DNA of 8,000 nucleotides from an uncultured Methylophilaceae bacterium. Its GTDB lineage: Bacteria > Pseudomonadota > Gammaproteobacteria > Burkholderiales > Methylophilaceae. Under the pieces are notes generated by a model. It was not told the origin of the DNA and did not search any database. It worked only from the letters and a program-made list of their open reading frames with translations. The position numbers and the translations under genes were made by a program. Location of the stretch: contig CALKDJ010000038.1 in NCBI GenBank assembly GCA_938084195.1, positions 1 through 8,000 on the forward strand, written 5' to 3'. Shown here one piece after another: positions 1 to 5,535 of this stretch (within the stretch, counting starts at the first letter, position 1; every line of letters starts with the position of its first letter).

Positions 1-117
1 GCGAGTATTGGCCTTATTTTATTTTTTTCTTTTTATTTGGTTATTTTTTTTGGTGGGAAAAAATACATTCACGATATGATTTTAAAATCGGAAATTATTT
101 ATACTCAAACTTATTAA
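1..117 (+). CDS. C-terminal end of a membrane protein, probably RDD family (partial)
   Basis: Reading frame 1 is open from the window edge to a TAA at 115-117 and gives 38 residues; the start lies outside the window. The first 18 or so residues are a strongly hydrophobic membrane segment (SIGLILFFSFYLVIFF). A short polar tail GGKKYIHDMILKSEIIYT follows. In RDD-family proteins the last helix is typically followed by a segment with a conserved His-Asp pair and a final strand (roughly FLHDRLAGTRVV), and the tail here has the same spacing and HD pair. That match is from memory of the family and covers one short motif, so the family call is tentative; the coding call rests on the open frame and its membrane-protein composition. 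The gene converges on lptG and shares 23 bp with its 3' end. RDD proteins are poorly characterised membrane proteins, some linked to ion transport; no function is assigned here. Confidence 0.5.
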   Translation, partial: ASIGLILFFSFYLVIFFGGKKYIHDMILKSEIIYTQTY

Positions 118-1162
118 TTAAAAAAATCCCTATTGAGAGAAAGATAAGAGTTGGAACAAGTGAGCTGATAAAGGGTTGCCAATCATTTAAAAGACTTAAA
201 TGTCTAATCATCGTATTTAAAATTTGATAAATAATTCCAACTATAATACCCACAAACATTTTAAAGAACTTTCCACCTGATCGCTCCTGTAAAAAACCAA
301 ATGGAATAGCGAAAATAATCATGACTAAAGGCATTAATGGATGGATTAATTTTTCCCATAAAGCAACTTCATATTTTGTTGATTTTTGGTTATTCTTTTT
401 TAAATAATTTATAAATTTTAATAAATTAATTGATGACATTTTTTGCGGAGAAATTATTAGGGCGTTCATCATTTCAGGCCGCATTAATGATTTCCAGCTT
501 CCGGCGGCTATTGTTTTAGTTATAACTGAATCATTATTAAGAATCGTTTGCTTGATATCTTTTAGTTTCCATTCTCCCTTTTCAAAAGAACCCTTTTTAG
601 CATTTATAATGGTCCTAAGATTAAAGCTTTCATCAAATTCATAAATATGAATTTGTTCTAATGAAGAATCAGGTAAAACATTTTCGATATTAACAAAATT
701 ATTTCCATCTTTAATCCAAAATCCTGAACTAAATTCTTGACTAACACTTGAGTTTGTTGATCCAATTTTAATTTGCTGTGCGTTTTTTTCTGAATGGGGG
801 GCAATTAAATCACCTATTATTATAGTAAAAAAAGAAAATATAACTCCAACATACATTAATGATATTGCAATTTTTTTTATCGAATAACCACTGGCTCTAA
901 TAACATTCAGTTCTGAGTTATAAGATAGTTGCCCAATTGTGTACATTGATCCAATTAGAACTGCCAAAGGGACAACTTCATAAATATGTCCTGGAATACT
1001 CAATATTACATATGTAATAGCTTGTAATATTCCATATGATCCTTTTCCTAGGTCTCCTATTTCTTGGATAAAGTCAAAAAAAGCAAACAAGCTTATTAAG
1101 CCAAGCATAATCATTGAGATACCGATGAAAAATTCTCTATTAATATATCTCACTAAAATCAT
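95..1162 (-). CDS. lptG: LPS export ABC transporter permease LptG
   Basis: One of the two inner-membrane permeases of the LptB2FG transporter. It extracts lipopolysaccharide from the outer leaflet of the inner membrane and passes it through LptC/LptA toward LptDE. The 355-residue length is normal for the family. Three N-terminal membrane segments (about 11-29, 60-78, 98-121) are followed by a periplasmic beta-jellyroll region (about 122-268) and three C-terminal segments (about 272-291, 302-320, 331-350). The family-typical block GFWIKDGNNFVNI sits at 148-160, and the cytoplasmic loop after the second helix carries the usual SEL (82-84 region). The start ATG overlaps the lptF stop as ATGA (1159-1162), which implies translational coupling; there is no strong ribosome binding site of its own. 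The 3' end overlaps the convergent partial membrane gene by 23 bp. LptG and LptF are paralogues; gene order and the KDGNNFV block favour LptG for this copy. Confidence 0.95.
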   Translation of the reverse strand: MILVRYINREFFIGISMIMLGLISLFAFFDFIQEIGDLGKGSYGILQAITYVILSIPGHIYEVVPLAVLIGSMYTIGQLSYNSELNVIRASGYSIKKIAISLMYVGVIFSFFTIIIGDLIAPHSEKNAQQIKIGSTNSSVSQEFSSGFWIKDGNNFVNIENVLPDSSLEQIHIYEFDESFNLRTIINAKKGSFEKGEWKLKDIKQTILNNDSVITKTIAAGSWKSLMRPEMMNALIISPQKMSSINLLKFINYLKKNNQKSTKYEVALWEKLIHPLMPLVMIIFAIPFGFLQERSGGKFFKMFVGIIVGIIYQILNTMIRHLSLLNDWQPFISSLVPTLIFLSIGIFLINKFEYK

Positions 1163-2277
1163 TTTATTTTTATAAACCTAGCTGGGAATAATGGTAAATT
1201 TAGGGACCGTCGATATAGTAAATATATGCCTGTTAGAGCAAAAATAATATGAATAGGAAAAAATCCTAGCCATAATGGAATTTTTCCGACAGAGATAAGG
1301 CTTTGAAAAATTCCAAGAAAATTGTTATAAATAACAAAAATAAATACCGCAATCATAATATTAAAAGATCTTCCTGTTCTAGGATTGATGAAGCTCAATG
1401 GTATAGCTAAGAAAATTAGTAATAAAGTTGAAAGGGGTAATGATATTCGCCACATTAACTCAGCCAGATACTGTTTTTTGTTATTTTTCTGTTGATTTAA
1501 TATTAGAGCTAATGTTGGTATTGCCTCAATAATTCCAGCACTAGCACCAACATTGATCATCTTTGGCACATCCTTTTCGATTAAAATACCGTATTCATCG
1601 AAGGTAGTTCTTGAAAACTCTTTTGTATTTTTCATCCCTTCATAACGTTTACCATTCTTCAATACAATGTAATCATTTCCTTTTGAATCTATAATTCTTT
1701 TTCCTTCAGTTGAAACAATTACTCCTAATTTTCCATTTTGCTCAGATTGAATAAAAATATTTTTTACTGAGTTTCCAATTGAATTAAATCCTTCTACATA
1801 AAATAATTTGTTACTTGATTTTGATTCTTTAAAGGTTCCAGGAGTAATGGTTGCAATTTCATCTCTATTTTTTAGACCACTTTTATATTCTTCAGCCTTT
1901 TGAACAGCCCAGGGACTGATAAAAAGAGAAAGTGACGCAATGAGAATAATAATTGGAATACAAAAAGTTACTACTGGCCTTACGAGACTATAAAGACCAA
2001 GTCCTGAGCTGAACCATATAATCATCTCACTGTCTCTGTACCAGCGGCTCAACGTCATCAATATAGTAATAAAGACAGTTAATGATAATAAAAGCGGCAT
2101 ATGTTTTAGAAGATTAAAAACTAGTACGGTGTCAATTGCATCATTTGGTATACTTCCTTTAGCAGCGAAACGAAAAATGATTACTGCCCTTTGAGCAATA
2201 ACAATTCCAGATAAGATAAGGATTGTTGATAGTGATGTGTAAAATAACTCTCTGGTTAAAGACTTCTTAAAAAGCAT
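1159..2277 (-). CDS. lptF: LPS export ABC transporter permease LptF
   Basis: Second permease of the LptB2FG lipopolysaccharide exporter, forming a heterodimer with LptG. It has 372 residues with the family layout: membrane segments near 14-32, 55-78 and 100-121, a periplasmic jellyroll region (about 122-272), then segments near 276-296, 306-324 and 335-355. Recognisable family blocks are YRDSEMIIWFSSGL (80-93), the periplasmic GTF (147-149) with FYVEGF (159-164), NGKRYEG (208-214), and AIPLSFINPRTGRS (291-304) at the end of the fourth helix. The N-terminus (MLFKKSLTRELF) aligns with other betaproteobacterial LptF starts, which supports this ATG. It is the first gene of the lptF-lptG pair and is divergent from pepA across 35 bp. 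No good Shine-Dalgarno sequence lies before the start. A possible -10 (TATTAT, minus strand, 2306-2311) lacks a convincing -35, so the promoter may lie inside the 5' part of pepA. Confidence 0.95.
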   Translation of the reverse strand: MLFKKSLTRELFYTSLSTILILSGIVIAQRAVIIFRFAAKGSIPNDAIDTVLVFNLLKHMPLLLSLTVFITILMTLSRWYRDSEMIIWFSSGLGLYSLVRPVVTFCIPIIILIASLSLFISPWAVQKAEEYKSGLKNRDEIATITPGTFKESKSSNKLFYVEGFNSIGNSVKNIFIQSEQNGKLGVIVSTEGKRIIDSKGNDYIVLKNGKRYEGMKNTKEFSRTTFDEYGILIEKDVPKMINVGASAGIIEAIPTLALILNQQKNNKKQYLAELMWRISLPLSTLLLIFLAIPLSFINPRTGRSFNIMIAVFIFVIYNNFLGIFQSLISVGKIPLWLGFFPIHIIFALTGIYLLYRRSLNLPLFPARFIKIK

Positions 2278-2301
2278 TTGAAAATAAATGAGATTCTAAA
2301 A

Positions 2302-2306
2302 AAGGA
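2302..2306 (+). promoter_or_regulatory. Ribosome binding site of pepA
   Basis: AAGGA lies six bases before the ATG at 2313 and fixes the pepA start. It occupies most of what little spacer exists between the divergent lptF and pepA genes. Confidence 0.75.
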
Positions 2307-2312
2307 TAATAA

Positions 2313-3782
2313 ATGAAATTTAACATTAAAACTGACTCAATCATGGATATATCAGCTGATATTATCATAATAGCTGTTAACGATAAAAATCAAATCATTA
2401 ATAAGTCAAAATTAAAGCCGTCGTGCACCACCTACTTATCCAATATTATCTCATCAAAAGATTTACTAGGAGATGTTGGATCAATTTTATTAGTGCATGG
2501 AAGCAAAGATTTTGAGCGGATTATTCTTGTAAGAACAGGAGATATAAATACTTTTAGTTATAAAAAATTAATAAAAATTACTCAAAATGTAGTTAGAACT
2601 TTGAAGAATTTAAAAAGTAAGAATGTTATTTTACCTATAGAGCAATTTATTAATAATCAAATTAGCATTCAAAGTGCATCAGAATTTATTGTTAGGGAAG
2701 TTATAAATTCTACTTATGAAATTAATTCATTAAAAACAAAAGAGAAAGTTATACATAATATAAATATTTGCTTGCAATGTGAAAGCTCAAATTCTAACTA
2801 TGTAAAATTAGGCCACAAACATGGCGAAGCAGTTGCTTTAGGTGCCAATCTTACAAAAGACCTCGGTAATCTACCACCAAACATTTGCACTCCAACTTAT
2901 CTTGCAAATACCGCAAAGAAAATTGCTAAACAATTTAAAATGCAAGCAAAAATATTGGATCAAAAACAGATTGAAAAGTTAAAAATGGGATCTTTTTTAT
3001 CTGTTGCCAAAGGTAGTAGAGAAGCCCCAAAATTTATTGTACTTGAACATAATAAGGGAAAGAAAAATCAAAAACCAATTGTACTAGTTGGTAAAGGAAT
3101 TACATTCGATGCAGGAGGTATTTCTTTAAAACCAGGTTTAAATATGGATGAAATGAAATATGATATGTGTGGAGCAGCTTCTGTTTTAGGAGTAATGCAC
3201 ACCGTAGGTTTATTGAATCTGCCTTTAAATGTAGTTTGCCTGATTCCATCATGTGAAAATTTACCTGATGGTATGGCAGTCAAACCCGCTGATATTGTAA
3301 CTAGTATGTCAGGACAGACTATTGAAATTTTAAATACCGATGCTGAAGGTCGATTAATATTGTGCGATGCATTAACGTATGCAGAGAGGTATAAACCTGA
3401 AATTGTAATAGATGTCGCAACCCTTACAGGTGCATGTGTCATAGCATTGGGTAACTATGCTACAGGTCTTTTTAGCAATGATAAATCGCTATCAGATGAA
3501 TTAGAAGAATCAGGAATAAAGTCTTTAGATAAAGCTTGGCCTCTTCCATTATGGGATGAGTATCAAGGTTTACTTGACAGTAATTTTGCTGATATGGCCA
3601 ATATAGGTGGTCGCGCTGGCGGTAGTATTACTGCAGCATGTTTTCTATCGCGGTTTGCCAAGAAATATAATTGGGCGCACTTAGATATCGCAGGAACAGC
3701 TAATACCTCAGGAAAGAGTAAAGGTGCAACAGGAAGACCGGTTCCAATGCTTAGTCAGTTTTTAATTGATCGTGCAGTTTAA
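2313..3782 (+). CDS. pepA: Leucyl aminopeptidase PepA (M17 family)
   Basis: Cytosolic di-metal aminopeptidase that removes N-terminal residues, preferably leucine, from peptides during protein turnover. In E. coli PepA also binds DNA as a Xer recombination accessory factor and carAB regulator; whether that applies here cannot be seen. The protein has 489 residues (E. coli 503): a variable N-terminal domain to about residue 160, then the conserved M17 catalytic domain. All expected metal and catalytic residues are present: K261 and D266 in [11 protein letters not shown]273, D284 in KYDMCGA, and D343, E345 and R347 in the signature NTDAEGRL (341-348). These sit at a constant offset of nine from the E. 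coli numbering, so the core has no insertion or deletion there. The start has a good ribosome binding site. holC follows 11 bases after the stop, a common proteobacterial pairing and probably one transcript. Confidence 0.97.
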   Translation: MKFNIKTDSIMDISADIIIIAVNDKNQIINKSKLKPSCTTYLSNIISSKDLLGDVGSILLVHGSKDFERIILVRTGDINTFSYKKLIKITQNVVRTLKNLKSKNVILPIEQFINNQISIQSASEFIVREVINSTYEINSLKTKEKVIHNINICLQCESSNSNYVKLGHKHGEAVALGANLTKDLGNLPPNICTPTYLANTAKKIAKQFKMQAKILDQKQIEKLKMGSFLSVAKGSREAPKFIVLEHNKGKKNQKPIVLVGKGITFDAGGISLKPGLNMDEMKYDMCGAASVLGVMHTVGLLNLPLNVVCLIPSCENLPDGMAVKPADIVTSMSGQTIEILNTDAEGRLILCDALTYAERYKPEIVIDVATLTGACVIALGNYATGLFSNDKSLSDELEESGIKSLDKAWPLPLWDEYQGLLDSNFADMANIGGRAGGSITAACFLSRFAKKYNWAHLDIAGTANTSGKSKGATGRPVPMLSQFLIDRAV

Positions 3783-3793
3783 TATCTAGTAAA

Positions 3794-4210
3794 TTGACTA
3801 ATATACAGTTTCTTTTCAACATTTCTGATATAAATTTAATAATTTATAAGATTGTAATAAGTAGTTTTAATAAAAATAGGTCATCACTTGTGTATCTTGA
3901 TGACGATTCAGCAATCAATAACTTTTCCCAAATGTTATGGAGTAAAGAAATTCATTCTTTTTATCCTCATCAAATTAAAAAATCAGAAAAGATGAATCGA
4001 ATTTGTTTGGGTAGTAATGCTCAATTAATGGATGATATTTTGATAAATGGAACAAATCAAACTATTGAATATTTTAGTAGATATCAAAAATTTTATGAAC
4101 TGGTTGGAACACGAGAAACTGATAAAGCTATTGCAAGAAAACGATTTTTATTTTACAAAGATTGTGGATACAAATTGGAGGCGATTGATAGTTCTGATTT
4201 TAATCTTTAA
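3794..4210 (+). CDS. holC: DNA polymerase III chi subunit HolC, TTG start
   Basis: Chi subunit of the polymerase III clamp-loader assembly. With psi (HolD) in enterobacteria it links the holoenzyme to the C-terminal tail of SSB. The 138-residue product is near the E. coli length of 147. Family features are the N-terminal MTxIxFxFNxxD strand, the LW pair (48-49), the FYPH motif (56-59) where chi proteins usually have FxPH, and the closing helix region ELVGTRETDKAIARKRFLFY followed by a glycine turn. The start codon is TTG at 3794: the N-terminal homology begins exactly there and no upstream in-frame ATG exists. No Shine-Dalgarno sequence is visible, so translation probably depends on coupling with pepA, which ends 11 bases earlier. 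The gene ends in an 11-bp convergent overlap with gcvH. valS, which follows holC in E. coli, is not here. Confidence 0.9.
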   Translation: MTNIQFLFNISDINLIIYKIVISSFNKNRSSLVYLDDDSAINNFSQMLWSKEIHSFYPHQIKKSEKMNRICLGSNAQLMDDILINGTNQTIEYFSRYQKFYELVGTRETDKAIARKRFLFYKDCGYKLEAIDSSDFNL

Positions 4211-4574
4211 TTAATGCTTGATACTCCTCATGACTTAAAAGATTTATCACATCACTATCAGAAGTAGTAATTTTGCATAACCAAGTTTCATAAGGTTTTT
4301 CGTTGATTTGCTCAATTGATTTGCTCAGTAATGGATTTATTTCAATTACCTCTGCATCAGCAGGACTTATAATATCTGAGGATGTTTTTACTGATTCAAT
4401 AAACCCCAGCGCACTTCCAGATGTTGTCTTTTGGTTGAGTTTAATGTCAGCAAAAACAATATCACCTAGAAGGTCTTGTGCAAAGTCTGTTATGCCTAAA
4501 TAGTATTCATTTGACTGAATCTTTTTTAACCATATATGTTCTTTGGAAAACTGCATTTCTTCAATTGAAAACAT
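4200..4574 (-). CDS. gcvH: Glycine cleavage system H protein
   Basis: Lipoyl carrier of the glycine cleavage complex. Its lipoyl-lysine arm takes the aminomethyl group from P protein (GcvP), passes it to T protein (GcvT), and is reoxidised by dihydrolipoamide dehydrogenase. The product has 124 residues (E. coli 129) and the whole lipoyl domain. It opens with FSKEHIWL, followed by YYLGITDFAQDLLGDIVFADI (25-45) and the lipoylation site ESVKTSSD with K63 as acceptor. The ending LLSHEEYQAL is also typical. The first ATG is chosen because AAGGTG lies five bases upstream; a second Met at residue 7 would lose this. gcvT and gcvP are not adjacent, so the gene is a singleton here; partners must lie elsewhere if the cycle is complete. 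In some bacteria H protein also acts as a lipoyl relay to other 2-oxoacid dehydrogenases. It converges on holC and diverges from the endopeptidase gene. Confidence 0.95.
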   Translation of the reverse strand: MFSIEEMQFSKEHIWLKKIQSNEYYLGITDFAQDLLGDIVFADIKLNQKTTSGSALGFIESVKTSSDIISPADAEVIEINPLLSKSIEQINEKPYETWLCKITTSDSDVINLLSHEEYQALIKD

Positions 4575-4579
4575 TTTTA

Positions 4580-4585
4580 CACCTT
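4580..4585 (-). promoter_or_regulatory. Ribosome binding site of gcvH
   Basis: On the minus strand AAGGTG lies five bases before the gcvH ATG. It decides between the two possible Met starts (residues 1 and 7) in favour of the first. Confidence 0.7.
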
Positions 4586-4599
4586 ATATAAAAATTCAA

Positions 4600-4628
4600 G
4601 TGACAAGTTTTGCATGATTGTATATCAT
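4600..4628 (+). promoter_or_regulatory. Candidate sigma-70 promoter of the PBP7-type endopeptidase gene
   Basis: GTGACA at 4600-4605 (5 of 6 to TTGACA) and TATCAT at 4623-4628 (5 of 6 to TATAAT) are separated by exactly 17 bp. Initiation near 4635 would leave a leader of about 22 bases before the GTG start at 4657. It is read by eye; AT-rich DNA makes near-matches common, but both boxes and the spacing fit, and the position is right. Confidence 0.55.
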
Positions 4629-4643
4629 CTTGTTAAACAATCA
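4615..4643. repeat. Short inverted repeat over the divergent promoters
   Basis: TGATTGT (4615-4621) and ACAATCA (4637-4643) are perfect 7-bp inverted arms 15 bp apart. They coincide with the -10 and -35 boxes proposed for gcvH. A second small repeat, ATGAT-N5-ATCAT (4614-4628), lies on the -10 boxes. Either could be a regulator site, but arms this short arise readily by chance in AT-rich DNA. Confidence 0.3.
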
Positions 4644-4644
4644 A
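4617..4644 (-). promoter_or_regulatory. Candidate sigma-70 promoter of gcvH
   Basis: On the minus strand TTGATT (4639-4644, 4 of 6 to the -35 consensus) and TACAAT (4617-4622, 5 of 6 to the -10 consensus) are separated by 16 bp. Transcription would begin near 4610, giving a leader of about 35 bases. The -10 box directly abuts the -10 box of the opposite promoter, so the two cannot be occupied by polymerase at once. Confidence 0.5.
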
Positions 4645-4646
4645 AT

Positions 4647-4650
4647 AAGG
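4647..4650 (+). promoter_or_regulatory. Ribosome binding site of the endopeptidase gene
   Basis: AAGG lies six bases before the GTG at 4657 and supports that non-ATG start, which is also the start that gives a complete signal peptide. Confidence 0.65.
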
Positions 4651-4656
4651 TAGAGT

Positions 4657-5535
4657 GTGCTTAAATCATTAATTCAATTTCTGCTCATAACATTTTTCCT
4701 CCTACCAACTTCCAACCTTGTTTTTGCAAAGAATAAAAAATCACCTGATGTAAGGTCTGCTATGGCGATGGTAGTGCATCAAGATTCTGATAAAGTTATT
4801 TATCAAAAAAAAGCTTATACAAAAACTTCCATAGCCTCATTAACTAAATTAATGACAGCTATGGTTATAATCGATTCAGGTATTAATCTTCAAGAAAAAG
4901 TAAAGATCTCAAAATTAGATATTGATAGATTAAAGTGGACAGGATCAAGAATACCAATCGGGACCAAACTTTCTAGATTTCAATTACTTTCTATATCTTT
5001 AATGTCGTCAGACAATCGTGCTGCATCTGCACTAAGTAGATCTTATCCAGGAGGCAAGAGAGCTTTTATTAAAGCAATGAATGTAAAAGCACTTAAGCTA
5101 GGTATGCATAATAGTAGATTTGAGGACCCAACTGGTCTCGATAAAAGAAATATTTCAACTGCAAGAGATTTAGTAAGAATGGCAAGAGCTGCTTATCAAT
5201 ATCCTCTTATAAGGGAACTAAGCACCAATCCAAAAGGCAATGTAAAAATAGGAAAACGTAAACGATTACTTGGCTTTTCAAATACTAACAGCTTGGTTAG
5301 AAAAGGGCAGTGGAATATTGGTTTGTCAAAAACAGGCTTTATTAGGGAAGCTGGGAGATGTTTACTTATGCAAACAATAATTAATAAAGAGCCTGTAATT
5401 ATTGTATTGCTTGATTCATATGGAAAATACACTCGTATTGCAGATGCTAAGAGAATAAGAAAGTGGATGGAAAAAAATATAAATCAATCTCGAGCTTCAA
5501 CACAATTCAAAAATATAATCATGCAACCTTCTTAG
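4657..5535 (+). CDS. pbpG: PBP7-type D-alanyl-D-alanine endopeptidase, GTG start
   Basis: Periplasmic low-molecular-mass penicillin-binding protein of the S11 serine peptidase family. PBP7-type enzymes cut the D-Ala-mDAP cross-links of peptidoglycan. Residues 1-24 form a signal peptide with a likely cut after VFA (22-24). The three penicillin-binding motifs are intact: SLTK with nucleophile S61 and K64, SDN (118-120) and KTG (225-227). The 292-residue length is close to E. coli PBP7 (about 310) and there is no C-terminal beta-domain or amphipathic anchor as in PBP5/DacA. This favours an endopeptidase over a DacA-type carboxypeptidase, although substrate preference cannot be proved from sequence. 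The GTG start is supported by AAGG six bases upstream and by the signal peptide; the next Met (residue 36) would remove export. The last 17 bp overlap the convergent topA gene. Confidence 0.88.
   Translation: MLKSLIQFLLITFFLLPTSNLVFAKNKKSPDVRSAMAMVVHQDSDKVIYQKKAYTKTSIASLTKLMTAMVIIDSGINLQEKVKISKLDIDRLKWTGSRIPIGTKLSRFQLLSISLMSSDNRAASALSRSYPGGKRAFIKAMNVKALKLGMHNSRFEDPTGLDKRNISTARDLVRMARAAYQYPLIRELSTNPKGNVKIGKRKRLLGFSNTNSLVRKGQWNIGLSKTGFIREAGRCLLMQTIINKEPVIIVLLDSYGKYTRIADAKRIRKWMEKNINQSRASTQFKNIIMQPS

Noticed and set aside
78..89. GATTTTAAAATC palindrome near the end of lptG, considered as a terminator
   Set aside because: It is A/T-dominated, has no loop when folded and no following T-run on the lptG transcript; it also lies in the coding sequence of the partial gene.
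2227..2297. A sigma-70 promoter for pepA upstream of 2313 (TTGATA, TTGAAA, TAAAAT and GATTCT boxes)
   Set aside because: No pair of boxes has acceptable spacing; the separations found were about 8-10 bp.
3068..3442. 124-codon open frame on the minus strand inside pepA
   Set aside because: It is antisense to the most conserved part of PepA (metal ligands and NTDAEGRL), resembles no family I know, and has no ribosome binding site.
4303..4503. 66-codon plus-strand open frame inside gcvH
   Set aside because: It is antisense to the H-protein lipoyl domain, whose coding is certain; its composition looks like a reversed reading of that gene.
5196..5432. 78-codon minus-strand frame inside the endopeptidase gene
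   Set aside because: It lies opposite the KTG-containing region of a clear penicillin-binding protein and has no family resemblance.
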